Program-made: the position numbers and the translations under genes
The notes under the pieces: generated by a model
Seen by the model: the letters and a program-made list of their open reading frames with translations, nothing else
The model's database searches: none
Told to the model about the DNA's origin: nothing
Shown here: positions 25,606-35,389 of the stretch, piece by piece
How the letters are laid out: each line of letters opens with the position of its first letter
How positions within the stretch are numbered: the stretch's first letter is position 1
NCBI RefSeq assembly: GCF_000686725.1
Contig: NZ_JMLK01000015.1
Location: forward strand, 1-64,000
Direction: 5' to 3'
From: Clostridium akagii DSM 12554
GTDB taxonomy: Bacteria > Bacillota > Clostridia > Clostridiales > Clostridiaceae
DNA length: 64,000 bases

Positions 25606-28206
25606 ATGAAAGTAACAAACATAGAAGAGTTAAATATAAAGCTCAAAAGTGTAAAAGAAGCTCAAAAAGAGTTTTCAACCTTTACCCAGGAGATGGTTGA
25701 TGAAATCTTTAAAAGAGTAGCAATTGCAGCATTAGAAGCCAGAATACCATTGGCTAAAATGGCTGTGGAAGAAAGTGGTATGGGATTACTAGAGGATAAG
25801 GTAATAAAAAACCATTTTGCTGCTGAATATATATATAATAAATATAAGGATGAAAAAACATGTGGTGTTATTGAAAGAGATGAAACCTATGGTATAACAA
25901 AAATAGCAGAGCCAATAGGTGTTGTAGCAGCTATAGTACCAACTACCAATCCTACCTCTACAGTGATTTTTAAAACACTAATCTCCTTAAAAACTAGAAA
26001 TGGCATAATATTTTCTCCTCATCCAAGAGCAAAAAAATCAACAGTAGCAGCTGCAAAAATAATGTTAGAGGCTGCAGTTAAGGCTGGGGCACCTGAGGGA
26101 ATAATAGGGTGGATAGACGAACCTTCTATAGAACTTTCAAAAATATTAATGAGTGAAGCAGATGTAATACTAGCTACAGGAGGACCTAGTATGGTTAAAT
26201 CGGCTTATTCATCTGGTAAACCAGCTATTGGAGTTGGACCTGGGAATACACCGTCTATAATAGATGAAAGTGCAGATATACAAATGGCCGTAAGTTCAAT
26301 AATATTATCTAAAACTTATGATAATGGTGTAATATGTGCTTCGGAACAATCTGTAATAGTCTTAGATTCCATATATAATAAGGTTAAAAATGAATTCATT
26401 AAACGAGGAGCTTATATATTAAGTAAAAATGAGATAGAAAAAGTTAAAATGATAATGTTTAATAATGGGAATATAAATGCTAGTGTAGTTGGACAATCAG
26501 CTTGCAAAATAGCTAAGTTGGCAGATATTAATGTACCTGAATGGACAAAGGTACTTATTGGAGAAGTTAAGTCTGTGGAATTAGAAGAACTATTTTCACA
26601 TGAAAAATTATCCACAGTATTAGCTATGTATAGAGTAAATAGTTTTGATGAAGCTTTAGAAAAGGCCGAAAGACTGGTGGAATTAGGTGGAAAAGGACAT
26701 ACATCATCATTGTTTATAGATTCTGTATGTGAAAAAGAAAAAATAGAAAAGTTTAGTTTTAAAATGAAAACTGTAAGAACCTTTATAAATATACCTTCAT
26801 CCCAAGGGGCTAGTGGTGATTTATTCAATTTTAAAATAGCACCTTCCTTTACTTTAGGTTGTGGATTCTGGGGTGGAAATTCAGTGTCTGAAAACGTAGG
26901 ACCTAAACATTTGTTGAATATAAAAACAGTAGCTGAGAGAAGGGAAAATATGCTTTGGTTTAAGGTACCAGAAAAAATATACTTCAAATATGGATGTTTG
27001 GAATTTGCACTTAGGGAATTAAAAGATATGGGTAAGAAAAAAGCATTTATTGTAACTGATAAAGTGCTTTATGAATTAGGATATGCCGATAAAGTAACGA
27101 AAGTTTTAGAAAAAATGGACATACGGTTTAAAGTTTTTTCAGATGTTGAGCCAGACCCTACACTTGCCTGTGCGAGTAAAGGCGCCAAAGAAATGCTTGA
27201 ATTTGAACCAGACACTATAATATCCATAGGTGGAGGATCAGCTATGGATGCGGCTAAAATTATGCAAGTTTTATATGAGCATCCAGAAGAGAAGTTTGAT
27301 GAACTGGCACTGAAATTTATGGATATAAGAAAGCGAATACACAGTTTTCCAAAGCTTGGAATTAAGGCTATATCAGTAGCAATACCAACAACTGCTGGTA
27401 CTGGTTCAGAAGTAACACCTTTTGCAGTAATAACAGATGAAAAAACGGGGATGAAATATCCACTTTCAGATTATGAGTTAACACCGAATGTGGCAATTGT
27501 AGATGCAGAATTTATGATGAATATGCCTAAGGGTCTAACTGCGGCAACAGGGATAGATGCACTAACTCATGCTATTGAAGCCTATGTATCTGTTATGGCA
27601 ACGGAATACACAGATGGATTGGCACTTCAAGCAATAAAAATGATATTTGAATATTTACCAGCAGCATATAATGAAGGAAAGACTAATATAGTTGCTAGAG
27701 AGAAGATGGCAAATGCATCTACAATAGCAGGTATGGCGTTCGGAAATGCATTTTTAGGAGTATGTCATTCAATGGCCCATAAATTAGGAGCCCAGCACCA
27801 TGTACCCCATGGTATTGCTAATGCAGTGTTAATTGAGGAAGTAATTAGATTTAATGCAGTAGACAATCCAGTAAGACAAACTTCATTTCCACAATATAAA
27901 TATCCAGATGCAAAAGAAAGATATGCTAGGATTGCTGATTATTTAAAACTAAGTGGAAATACAGATAGTGACAAAGTAGAACAACTAATAAAGGCAATTA
28001 CTAATTTAAAAATAAAATTAAGTATTCCATTGACTATAAAGGATGCAGGAATTAAAGAAGAAGCTTTTTATTTAACATTGGATGATATGTCTGAGAAGGC
28101 TTTTGATGATCAATGCACTAGCGCTAATCCTAGATATCCATTGATAAGCGAAATTAAACAAATGTTTATAAACGCATTTGGTGAAATTAAAATGGGAGAA
28201 AAATAA
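25606..28206 (+). CDS. adhE: Bifunctional acetaldehyde-CoA/alcohol dehydrogenase
   Basis: An 866-residue fusion enzyme reducing acetyl-CoA (or butyryl-CoA) to the alcohol with two NADH. N-terminal aldehyde dehydrogenase domain (about 1-440) with the catalytic Cys244 in NGVICASEQS and cofactor part VATGGPSMVKSA-like. C-terminal iron-dependent alcohol dehydrogenase domain (about 455-866) with GGGSAMDAAK, the metal-ligand helix GIDALTHAIEAYVS and MAHKLGAQHHVPHG. The ATG at 25606 has AAGGGGTG 7 bases upstream. The frame runs open to 25543 without need. It stands alone behind a regulated promoter and directly follows the hexitol genes, whose pathway makes extra NADH. Confidence 0.95.
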   Translation: MKVTNIEELNIKLKSVKEAQKEFSTFTQEMVDEIFKRVAIAALEARIPLAKMAVEESGMGLLEDKVIKNHFAAEYIYNKYKDEKTCGVIERDETYGITKIAEPIGVVAAIVPTTNPTSTVIFKTLISLKTRNGIIFSPHPRAKKSTVAAAKIMLEAAVKAGAPEGIIGWIDEPSIELSKILMSEADVILATGGPSMVKSAYSSGKPAIGVGPGNTPSIIDESADIQMAVSSIILSKTYDNGVICASEQSVIVLDSIYNKVKNEFIKRGAYILSKNEIEKVKMIMFNNGNINASVVGQSACKIAKLADINVPEWTKVLIGEVKSVELEELFSHEKLSTVLAMYRVNSFDEALEKAERLVELGGKGHTSSLFIDSVCEKEKIEKFSFKMKTVRTFINIPSSQGASGDLFNFKIAPSFTLGCGFWGGNSVSENVGPKHLLNIKTVAERRENMLWFKVPEKIYFKYGCLEFALRELKDMGKKKAFIVTDKVLYELGYADKVTKVLEKMDIRFKVFSDVEPDPTLACASKGAKEMLEFEPDTIISIGGGSAMDAAKIMQVLYEHPEEKFDELALKFMDIRKRIHSFPKLGIKAISVAIPTTAGTGSEVTPFAVITDEKTGMKYPLSDYELTPNVAIVDAEFMMNMPKGLTAATGIDALTHAIEAYVSVMATEYTDGLALQAIKMIFEYLPAAYNEGKTNIVAREKMANASTIAGMAFGNAFLGVCHSMAHKLGAQHHVPHGIANAVLIEEVIRFNAVDNPVRQTSFPQYKYPDAKERYARIADYLKLSGNTDSDKVEQLIKAITNLKIKLSIPLTIKDAGIKEEAFYLTLDDMSEKAFDDQCTSANPRYPLISEIKQMFINAFGEIKMGEK

Positions 28207-28217
28207 TAACAGGTGTT

Positions 28218-28260
28218 AGGCATCTTCAAAATATCCTTCGCATCTTTGACTTGTTATTTT
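28218..28260. repeat. Dispersed repeat, copy A (one end degenerate)
   Basis: Begins AGGCATCTTCAAAATA and ends GACTTGTTATTTT, like the core of the copies at 31233 and 48363, but the closing AGATGCC arm is missing. It lies directly after adhE and may serve as its 3' hairpin. Confidence 0.45.
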
Positions 28261-28345
28261 CTAATCTAATTCTAATGTTACACTAATCTCCAATTAATTA
28301 TTGAGATTTATAATTAAGTCATAATATTAATTGGAGGGATTAAAG

Positions 28346-28792
28346 ATGACAGTAAAATTAGAATTAATTGATGAATTAAAAAGGCGAGCTAATGTTAGTT
28401 ATGAAGAGGCAAGGGATGCACTTGAAAAGACAAATGGTGATATGGTTGAAGCACTAATCTATTTGGAAAAACAAAATAAAGTTAACCAGGAAAAAGAAAG
28501 CAATTTTTTCACTATAGTAAAAAAAATCATTAAAAAAGGTAATCGAACAAAATTTATTGTGAGAAAGGCAGAAACTACAATATTAAGCCTACCAGTAACA
28601 GCAGTTGTTATCATAACAGTTGTAGCACCATATGTAACGGTAATAGGTTTAATAGTAGCACTTCTAACTGGGTACAAAATCAAGTTTCAAGGTAAAAATG
28701 GAGAAGAAATGAAAGTTAATGAAACTATTGATAAAGTAACTAATATAGTAGACAAAGCTAAGGAAAGTTTCACTGAGGATATTAAAAAGTAG
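28346..28792 (+). CDS. DUF4342 protein with UBA-like N-terminal domain
   Basis: A 148-residue protein. Residues 1-45 form a UBA/NAC-like three-helix unit (LELIDELKRRANVSYEEA then KTNGDMVEALIYLEKQ), the same shape as the EF-Ts N-terminal domain. Residues about 50-120 are the DUF4342 domain with one or two hydrophobic helices (LPVTAVVIITVVAPYVTV). An amphipathic Lys-rich tail follows. GGAGGG is 7 bases before the ATG at 28346. Such proteins are common in clostridia but no function is known to me. It sits alone between adhE and a two-component operon. Confidence 0.75.
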   Translation: MTVKLELIDELKRRANVSYEEARDALEKTNGDMVEALIYLEKQNKVNQEKESNFFTIVKKIIKKGNRTKFIVRKAETTILSLPVTAVVIITVVAPYVTVIGLIVALLTGYKIKFQGKNGEEMKVNETIDKVTNIVDKAKESFTEDIKK

Positions 28793-28859
28793 AATATTAT
28801 AAAATTCAATATGTATCCATTATCTGTTTTAAGTTTATGAAATGAAGTATAATAAAAAT

Positions 28860-28914
28860 AAAGCATCTAAGAAAATAATACAATTTAATTATTTCTTAGA
28901 TGCTTTATTTTTTT
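28860..28914 (+). terminator. Long hairpin terminator after the DUF4342 gene
   Basis: AAAGCATCTAAGAAA pairs with the reverse complement ending in TTTCTTAGATGCTTT around an AT-rich loop and is followed by a T-rich stretch. It lies just before the next operon's ribosome site, so it may also act as an attenuator for it. Confidence 0.7.
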
Positions 28915-28944
28915 AGATGGCGAGTAGAGTCAGGAGGTTTATTC

Positions 28945-29631
28945 ATGGCAAAACAGAAAATTTTTATTATTGAAGATGAACATAAAATTGCTAGGTTTTT
29001 AGAATTAGAACTGCAGTATGAAGGCTATGAGGTGGAAAAATGTTATGAGGGTAGGGCTGGACTTGAAATGTCATTAAAAGGTAATTTTGATCTTATACTT
29101 CTTGATGTAATGTTGCCATCCATGAATGGAATAGAAGTTCTACGAAGGCTCAGAGAAAAATCAGATGTTCCGGTTATAATGCTTACAGCAAAAGATGAAA
29201 TTATGGATAAGGTAATTGGGCTTGATTTAGGAGCAAATGATTACGTAACCAAACCTTTTGCCATAGAGGAACTTCTTGCTAGAATAAGATCTGCCTTAAA
29301 AATAAAAAAAGCAAATGAGAATAAACTACAAATTTTAAAAATAAAAAAGTTAGAAATAGATATAAAAGCTTATAAGGTTTCTTATGATGATGAAACTATA
29401 GATTTGACTAAGAGGGAATTTGATCTATTGAAATATCTTGTAGAGAATAAAAATATAGTTCTTACTAGAGAAAAAATAGTAGAAAAAGTATGGGGTTACG
29501 ATTATTTGGGAGATACAAATGTTGTGGATGTGTACATAAGGTATTTAAGAAGCAAAATAGATGAGAAATATAAAATAAAATTAATAGGGACAGTTAGAGG
29601 CGTGGGGTATTCATTAAAAGATGAAGGATAA
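28945..29631 (+). CDS. OmpR/PhoB-family response regulator
   Basis: A 228-residue regulator: receiver domain with Asp54 in LILLDVMLP, Thr in MLTAKD and Lys in VTKPFA, then a winged helix with TREKIVEKVWGYDYLG and VDVYIRYLRSKID. The ATG at 28945 has AGGAGG 7 bases upstream, so the 15-codon extension to 28900 is rejected. Its end overlaps the kinase gene by 11 bases. The pair resembles the ArlRS/CssRS-like group of Gram-positive systems, but the signal cannot be told. Confidence 0.9.
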   Translation: MAKQKIFIIEDEHKIARFLELELQYEGYEVEKCYEGRAGLEMSLKGNFDLILLDVMLPSMNGIEVLRRLREKSDVPVIMLTAKDEIMDKVIGLDLGANDYVTKPFAIEELLARIRSALKIKKANENKLQILKIKKLEIDIKAYKVSYDDETIDLTKREFDLLKYLVENKNIVLTREKIVEKVWGYDYLGDTNVVDVYIRYLRSKIDEKYKIKLIGTVRGVGYSLKDEG

Positions 29632-31162
29632 AAAAAATCGGGTTATAAGCATTATCAAATATATAAAATCAATAATAGTATGGCCTTTTATATTTCTCAG
29701 GAAGTGTTTTAAATTACTTGACACGTTGAAAAAAAATATTGTTAAAAGATTTAGATTTTCCATTATATTTAAAATCACAGTAGTTTACACTTTTATTTTC
29801 TTCTTGGCATTTTTAATGTTAAACCTAATAGTGTTAGCAGGGTTCACAGTATATAATGCTAGAAATGTGGAAGATAATATAAAAAAAGATTTTCAAATTG
29901 TTTCATATGATTTGTCTAGTAGTAATAAAATTTCTCAGTATGATATTAAAAAACTTTCAGAAATTGAAAATATAGATATAAGTATATTTGATCAGCAACA
30001 TAAGATTGTTTACTCATCCAAACAAGATAAAAGCAAAATAAAGTTTTATAAAGAAAATGTTGATATTGGTATAAGTCGCTTAAATGGGAAATATTTAATT
30101 TCAGTGCAAAATCAAACTGATGCAGTTGGCAAAGAAAATACGTTAAATCATAGTATTATTTTTAATGATTCGGGAAAATTTAATGGGAAAGAAGTTTACA
30201 TTCAAGTTGAATATAATTTATCCAAGGAGTTAATAAGCACATTAATTCTTTTTATAAGTCTTATTTTAATTGATTTTATTTTTATAATTATAATTGTAAG
30301 AGCAGGATCAAAGGCTAGTAGAAAAATGATTAAACCTGTTGAAAATATGACAAGTAGAGCTAAAAATATCAATATAAATGCTCTTGATACTAGGCTTGAT
30401 ATAAGTGGTGCACAAGATGAACTCAGGGAACTTGCTGAGACTTTTAATCATATGCTTGATAGGATACAGAAATCATACCAGCAGCAAAATCAGTTTGTAG
30501 CAGATGCTTCTCATGAATTACGTACGCCAATTTCTGTAATTAAGGGTTATGCAGAGCTATTAAGCAGATGGGGTAAGGATGATAAGGCTGTACTTGATGA
30601 GTCAATAGAAGCCATTACAACTGAGGCTGATAGTATGAAGGAGTTAATAGAAAAACTTTTATTTCTTGCAAGGGGCGATAATAATAAGCAAACCGTAGAA
30701 AAACATAACATAAAGTTCAATGAATTAATAGATGAAATCATAAAAGAAACAAGGTTAATTGATAATATTCATGAAATAATAAATATTGCAAATGAAAATA
30801 TCAACATTAATGTAGATGAAAAATTACTTAAACAAGCATTGCGAATATTTATAGATAATAGTATAAAGTACACACCTTCTGATGGCAAGATTACAATAAA
30901 TTCTCATGTTGAAAAAAAGGGAGTAGTAGTAACAATAGAGGATAATGGAATTGGAATTCCTAAAGAAGACCTTCCTAATATATTTAATAGATTTTATAGG
31001 GCAGACAAATCAAGAAATAAGGAAACAGGGGGTACTGGTTTAGGACTAGCAATTGCAAAGTGGATTATAATAATACATCATGGAAGTATTAATGTGACCA
31101 GCAAGGTCAACTACGGAACAACAATAACTATATTTTTACCTTTAGAAATTCAGGTATCTTGA
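29621..31162 (+). CDS. Membrane sensor histidine kinase
   Basis: A 513-residue kinase. A basic N-terminal part of about 50 residues precedes membrane helix 1 (about 52-77), an extracellular sensor loop of about 125 residues, helix 2 (about 205-228), HAMP, HisKA with His298 in VADASHELRTPISVIKG, and the ATPase domain with the N box DNSIKYTP, DNGIGIP and the G box GGTGLGLAIAK. It is co-translated with the preceding regulator. The 50-residue cytosolic leader before helix 1 is longer than usual. A 14-bp-stem terminator follows. Confidence 0.9.
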   Translation: MKDKKNRVISIIKYIKSIIVWPFIFLRKCFKLLDTLKKNIVKRFRFSIIFKITVVYTFIFFLAFLMLNLIVLAGFTVYNARNVEDNIKKDFQIVSYDLSSSNKISQYDIKKLSEIENIDISIFDQQHKIVYSSKQDKSKIKFYKENVDIGISRLNGKYLISVQNQTDAVGKENTLNHSIIFNDSGKFNGKEVYIQVEYNLSKELISTLILFISLILIDFIFIIIIVRAGSKASRKMIKPVENMTSRAKNININALDTRLDISGAQDELRELAETFNHMLDRIQKSYQQQNQFVADASHELRTPISVIKGYAELLSRWGKDDKAVLDESIEAITTEADSMKELIEKLLFLARGDNNKQTVEKHNIKFNELIDEIIKETRLIDNIHEIINIANENININVDEKLLKQALRIFIDNSIKYTPSDGKITINSHVEKKGVVVTIEDNGIGIPKEDLPNIFNRFYRADKSRNKETGGTGLGLAIAKWIIIIHHGSINVTSKVNYGTTITIFLPLEIQVS

Positions 31163-31172
31163 AAAAAACAGT

Positions 31173-31214
31173 AAAATGGGAAAGTACATAATGATATATA
31201 CTTTCCCATTTTAA
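31173..31214. terminator. Terminator after the second two-component operon
   Basis: AAAATGGGAAAGTA (31173-31186) and TACTTTCCCATTTT (31199-31212) form a perfect 14-bp stem that ends in T on one side and begins with A on the other. It can serve the converging genes in both directions. Confidence 0.8.
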
Positions 31215-31232
31215 AGTCATAGACTTTGATTT

Positions 31233-31283
31233 AGGCATCTGAATAGACTAGCATACTGACTAGTTATTTTTTTGAAAATGCCT
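31233..31283. repeat. Dispersed repeat, copy B
   Basis: AGGCATCT at the left end and ATGCCT at the right frame a core that contains ATAGACTAGCATACTGAC followed by TAGTTATTTTTTTGAA. The core is identical to that of copy C at 48363-48419. It lies between converging genes and touches the stop codon of the MutS-like gene. Confidence 0.75.
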
Positions 31284-33076
31284 TAAATATCAATGCCAAC
31301 CATTTTCATTAAATATTTGGCGTTGGTAGTGTCTGAGCGGCCCTGTCTTAATTTATAATCAAAGTGGATTTTATTATCTGTATAATCTTCTCTGAAATGA
31401 TAGTTTTTAATTCTATCATCGTTTACTTTTTCTAAATCACACAGCTCAAAATCATGAGTAGAAATTAACCCTGCACACCATTCTTTGTCTAAATTTTTTA
31501 AAACAGTTTTTGCGCCTATTATTCTGTCATTAGAATTAGTTCCTCTAAAAATCTCATCAATTAAGAATAACATTGGATCTTTTTGTGGTAAAAAATCCAA
31601 TATGGTCTTAATTCTAGTAAGTTCAACATAAAAAGTTGATAGACCTTTACTTAAATCATCACTAATACGCATGGAGGTGAAGATTTTTAGTAAACTACAA
31701 TCCATGGCCTTTGCACAAACTGGTGCACCTGCATAAGCAAGTACTAGATTAATGCCCATAGTTCTTAAAAATGTTGTTTTACCTGACATATTGGAACCAG
31801 TAATAATAAAAATGTTATTTTTAAGATCAACATTATTATAAATTCTATCTGAAGCTAATATAAGTGGATGGCCTAGGTCACTTGCATTAATTTTAGGGTT
31901 AGTGCCTGAAAAAGTTGGATAGCAAAGGTTTGAATCTAAATGTGATATTGTAGCCAAACTTGATATTACTTCAAAATCTGCCGCAGTCTCTAAATATTTT
32001 CTTATCAAAGTACCATAATTACCTTTCCAAGTTTCTAAATAAAACAAACACCTATAGTCCCAGAAGAATAGTAGATTTAATACAATGTATAGTAGAAAAT
32101 TATTTCTGAAATTAATAGCACTTATAATTGTATCTAGTTTCTTTAAAATATTTGAAGCTTTATCTTTTACAAAGAGATTGTCTTTTAATTGGTTTAGATA
32201 TGAATCTTTGAAATTCTCTTTTTCAATGAGTTTAAATATATGTCCATATGCAGCAAAATCATTATTAAAACTTTCCATGGAATTAAGCACAGGATAAACT
32301 TTTATCAAACTTATAACATTAATAAAAGCATGAACTAAAAACAAAATCAATAAAATATCATATAAAATAGGAATTTTAAGTATCATGGTTATAACACAAA
32401 ATATTATTGTGACTATTGGCAATAGGGTTATGATTTTTTTTATATAATCTTTAAAAGTATTATTCAAATCCTCAATGAAATTTAATAGTTCATTAGTATC
32501 ATTGGAAATTTTAATATTTGACATACCTTCATCTTCAAGATTTTCACAAAATTCTATTTTCCCCGACAATTCCTTTACAGCTGATTGTCTTTTCTTAATA
32601 GATTCTGTGCTAAGCTCTGGAGACTTCAATAAGCTTACTAATTTATTTCTACCTAAGAAGGTCTTTGTAGTATTGATCAACTGAAACAAAGAATTGCTTC
32701 CGAATATATCTAAATCATTAGAGTAAGGATGCTGTAAATCCTTAAAAGCCTCACCGTTATCTTCAAATTCAGTCCAAGTACCGGCTATTCTTTTCATATA
32801 TTTATCATTTATTAGCAATAAACGTCTAAACTTTTTTAGTTTTGAAGATAAATTTCTATCATGAACTAAAAAAATTATAAAAAGAATTGCAGAAATCAAT
32901 AACCCTATGAGTAATATAATTGATGAAGGTTTTTTTATAATTAAAAAAACTAATATTAAAATGCCAATAAAGGCTATAAGTCTTAATGTTCCAAAGACAC
33001 TATGACTTTTTTTTAGCACCAATTCCTGTGATTTAAGATTTTTGCTACGACTTATAAATGCATCTGTTTTATCCAT
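31283..33076 (-). CDS. MutS-family ATPase with membrane segments
   Basis: A 597-residue minus-strand protein with the MutS core and ATPase domains: Walker A GSNMSGKTTFLRTMG (about residue 427), Walker B LFLIDEIFRGTNSNDR, and the ST motif region. It lacks the N-terminal mismatch-binding domain. Hydrophobic pairs at about 25-65 and 215-260 predict membrane helices, so it is not a normal mismatch repair MutS. The ATG at 33076 has AGAAGGTG 6 bases upstream. The GTG at 33085 falls inside that site. It is downstream of the RusA-like gene (47-base gap), so the two may be co-transcribed. A role in DNA handling at the membrane is speculation. Confidence 0.8.
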   Translation of the reverse strand: MDKTDAFISRSKNLKSQELVLKKSHSVFGTLRLIAFIGILILVFLIIKKPSSIILLIGLLISAILFIIFLVHDRNLSSKLKKFRRLLLINDKYMKRIAGTWTEFEDNGEAFKDLQHPYSNDLDIFGSNSLFQLINTTKTFLGRNKLVSLLKSPELSTESIKKRQSAVKELSGKIEFCENLEDEGMSNIKISNDTNELLNFIEDLNNTFKDYIKKIITLLPIVTIIFCVITMILKIPILYDILLILFLVHAFINVISLIKVYPVLNSMESFNNDFAAYGHIFKLIEKENFKDSYLNQLKDNLFVKDKASNILKKLDTIISAINFRNNFLLYIVLNLLFFWDYRCLFYLETWKGNYGTLIRKYLETAADFEVISSLATISHLDSNLCYPTFSGTNPKINASDLGHPLILASDRIYNNVDLKNNIFIITGSNMSGKTTFLRTMGINLVLAYAGAPVCAKAMDCSLLKIFTSMRISDDLSKGLSTFYVELTRIKTILDFLPQKDPMLFLIDEIFRGTNSNDRIIGAKTVLKNLDKEWCAGLISTHDFELCDLEKVNDDRIKNYHFREDYTDNKIHFDYKLRQGRSDTTNAKYLMKMVGIDI

Positions 33077-33123
33077 TTTTTTCACCTTCTCTAGAATTAT
33101 GTATATTAATTAATGTGTCTTAA

Positions 33124-33744
33124 TTAAAACATTTTTTTTGAACATGGTTTGCATATTATCATTTTACCATTATTTGCCGAAATAAATTCATCCCCAATTA
33201 TTTCTTTATTACAAAGTTCACATAGAATTAAATCAGAATGACTTTTAGGCACCTCTTTTTTAATAAACTTGTTTGTCCTATTAGATGGCGGTGAATATAC
33301 AATCTTTTCACTTTTTTCTTCTTTTAGCACAACGTTGTAATTTACAGAGTAAAGACTTTCTCCAAATAACTCTAATTCAAATCTTGGATTAACCTTGTCA
33401 TAAAATTCTTCAATTACAAGTCTTCTAATTTGAGCATCATTTATTATAAGACCACTTTTTTCAATTCCATCAAATATGCTTTTTGTAATATTATTTGTAT
33501 CAGGATGCCTTTTTTCGCTCTTATAATAGACTTTTAATACTGCAATTAAGGCCTCATCTAAGGTGACACTCGGATTTTGAACTCTTGTGGCATAAGCAAT
33601 CTCTTCCTCATAAAGTGCGTATCTATCGTGATACTTTCCTGAATTACTTGGTAATATAGCTCTTCCCTGAGTGTTAGAAAGCTTGAAATTTGATTTTGTA
33701 ATAGGAGATCCTAGTACTATAACTTTGGCGTAACATTTATTCAT
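33124..33744 (-). CDS. RusA-family endonuclease-like protein with C-terminal zinc ribbon
   Basis: A 206-residue minus-strand protein. Residues about 5-130 match the RusA Holliday-junction resolvase family: HPDTNNITKSIFDGIEKSG and LIINDAQI carry the Asp82, Asn85, Lys88, Asp92 and Asp103 pattern for metal binding. RusA proteins are about 120 residues. This one adds a linker and a four-Cys zinc ribbon (Cys175, Cys178, Cys198, Cys201). AAGGAGC precedes the ATG. RusA is usually a phage gene, but no phage neighbours are present. It pairs with the MutS-like gene. The junction-cutting activity is inferred. Confidence 0.75.
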   Translation of the reverse strand: MNKCYAKVIVLGSPITKSNFKLSNTQGRAILPSNSGKYHDRYALYEEEIAYATRVQNPSVTLDEALIAVLKVYYKSEKRHPDTNNITKSIFDGIEKSGLIINDAQIRRLVIEEFYDKVNPRFELELFGESLYSVNYNVVLKEEKSEKIVYSPPSNRTNKFIKKEVPKSHSDLILCELCNKEIIGDEFISANNGKMIICKPCSKKMF

Positions 33745-33894
33745 TATTTGCTCCTTGAATTAAGAAATATTTATATAAATATTATATCATAGAGTTGTAT
33801 ATAATATTTATTATTTACAGAAAAGTTGTTTTTACATTTAGATAAACTTAGGATATAATCTTAAGGTGAGTATACAATTGGGGGGTAAAATAGC

Positions 33895-34170
33895 ATGGCA
33901 ACTATTAATAAGAAAGAAGCATTTTTAAATAAAAAAAGAAAAAAAGAATTTATAATAGAGGGATTAACAGTGGAAATGGGAATACTTGCCATTGGAATAT
34001 ATGTTTTGACAAGGAATATATTTATCACAATATTTATAGTTGTGGTATGTTTTGTCGTTAACTTAAAGTTTATAGAAACCACAAAAATATATGACTGTGA
34101 AATTAAAGATGAAATGGATAGTAATAAAATTAAAAAAATAGTCAAGCTAATTGATAAAGAGGTAAAGTAA
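33895..34170 (+). CDS. Small membrane protein of unknown function
   Basis: A 91-residue protein that I do not recognise. A basic N-terminal segment ([14 protein letters not shown]) is followed by two closely spaced membrane helices (about 23-38 and 41-58) and a charged C-terminal tail of about 30 residues. A run of G residues at 33880-33886 serves as ribosome site. It ends two bases before tsaD, so the pair is co-transcribed. No link to tRNA modification can be seen. Confidence 0.65.
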   Translation: MATINKKEAFLNKKRKKEFIIEGLTVEMGILAIGIYVLTRNIFITIFIVVVCFVVNLKFIETTKIYDCEIKDEMDSNKIKKIVKLIDKEVK

Positions 34171-34172
34171 AA

Positions 34173-35192
34173 ATGGAAAAAAATATAAAAATATTGTCTA
34201 TAGAAAGTAGCTGCGATGAAACTTCAGCTGCTGTAGTTGTAAATGGAAGAAATGTATTGTCAAATATAATAGCATCTCAAATAGCAATCCACACTAAATT
34301 CGGTGGAGTTGTTCCAGAAGTTGCGTCAAGAAAGCATATAGAAGCTATAGCTGGCGTCGTGGATTCAGCAATGAAAGAAGCAAAACTTACATTTCAAGAA
34401 ATTGATGCCATAGGTGTAACTTATGGACCAGGACTTGTGGGAGCACTTCTTGTAGGTGTTCAATATGCTAAAGGACTGTCATATGCTACGCACAAACCTT
34501 TAATTGCTGTTAATCATATTGAAGGACATATTAGTGCGAATTTTATACAGTATAAAGATCTGAAACCACCATTTCTTTGTTTAGTTGTTTCAGGTGGACA
34601 CACATTTATAGTATATGCTAAAGACTACGGTGAGTTTGAGGTAATGGGGCAAACGAGAGATGATGCGGCTGGTGAGGCTTTTGACAAAGTTGCACGAGCA
34701 ATTGGACTTGGATATCCAGGTGGACCTAAGATAGATAAAATCTCCAAAGAAGGAAATGAAAATGCAATAAAATTTCCTAGAGCAAGTTTTCATGATGAAT
34801 CATTGGATTTTTCATTTAGTGGAGTAAAGTCTTCGGTATTAAATTATTTGAATAAGATGGAAATGAAAGGTGAACAAATTAATAAAGCAGATGTAGCTGC
34901 ATCATTTCAAAAGGCAGTAGTTGACGTCTTAGTAGAAAATACAATAAAAGCATGCAGGATAAAGAAGGTTGATAAAATTGCAGTAGCAGGTGGAGTGGCA
35001 TCTAATTCATGCCTTAGGAAAACACTTAAGGAAGTAGGAGAAATAAACAATATAACTGTTTTATTTCCAGAACCAATATTATGCACAGATAATGCAGCAA
35101 TGATAGGAAGTGCTGCATATTTTGATTATATTAAAGGTAAAAGGGCAACACTTGATTTTAATGCAATACCAAATCTTAAATTAGGTGAATGA
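34173..35192 (+). CDS. tsaD: tRNA N6-adenosine threonylcarbamoyltransferase TsaD
   Basis: Transfers the threonylcarbamoyl group to A37 of ANN-decoding tRNAs together with TsaB and TsaE. The 339-residue length fits. N-terminal [15 protein letters not shown], the metal-binding HIEGHI with two His, SGGHTFI, the nucleotide-binding [10 protein letters not shown] and the late CTDNAAMIG with Asp are all present. GAGGT lies upstream of the ATG. The start follows the small membrane gene by two bases. TsaB and TsaE genes are not in the window. Confidence 0.96.
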   Translation: MEKNIKILSIESSCDETSAAVVVNGRNVLSNIIASQIAIHTKFGGVVPEVASRKHIEAIAGVVDSAMKEAKLTFQEIDAIGVTYGPGLVGALLVGVQYAKGLSYATHKPLIAVNHIEGHISANFIQYKDLKPPFLCLVVSGGHTFIVYAKDYGEFEVMGQTRDDAAGEAFDKVARAIGLGYPGGPKIDKISKEGNENAIKFPRASFHDESLDFSFSGVKSSVLNYLNKMEMKGEQINKADVAASFQKAVVDVLVENTIKACRIKKVDKIAVAGGVASNSCLRKTLKEVGEINNITVLFPEPILCTDNAAMIGSAAYFDYIKGKRATLDFNAIPNLKLGE

Positions 35193-35213
35193 AGTTAAAT
35201 ATACTGAAATTTT

Positions 35214-35256
35214 AAATATAACATGGATATTTTGTTAATGTTATATTTATTTTTTA
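35214..35256 (+). terminator. Terminator of tsaD
   Basis: AAATATAACAT (35214-35224) pairs with ATGTTATATTT (35238-35248), 13-base loop, followed by ATTTTTTA. Confidence 0.7.
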
Positions 35257-35389
35257 CATTTATATTGTAATTATATGTAATTTAAACTATAATATGTAAT
35301 AGAATGGTGAATAATTTAATTAATTTGTGATTTATTTAGAGTGAACTTAATGATGTGTATATATAAATATAGGAAAGGAGAATAGTAAC

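Noticed and set aside
26412-26987. 191-codon open frame antisense to adhE
   Set aside because: Shadow of a conserved coding frame with no ribosome site and low-complexity Ser/Phe content.
33124-33744. Prophage remnant, because RusA is often phage-borne
   Set aside because: No integrase, terminase, capsid or repeat ends nearby. Neighbours are chromosomal genes such as tsaD.
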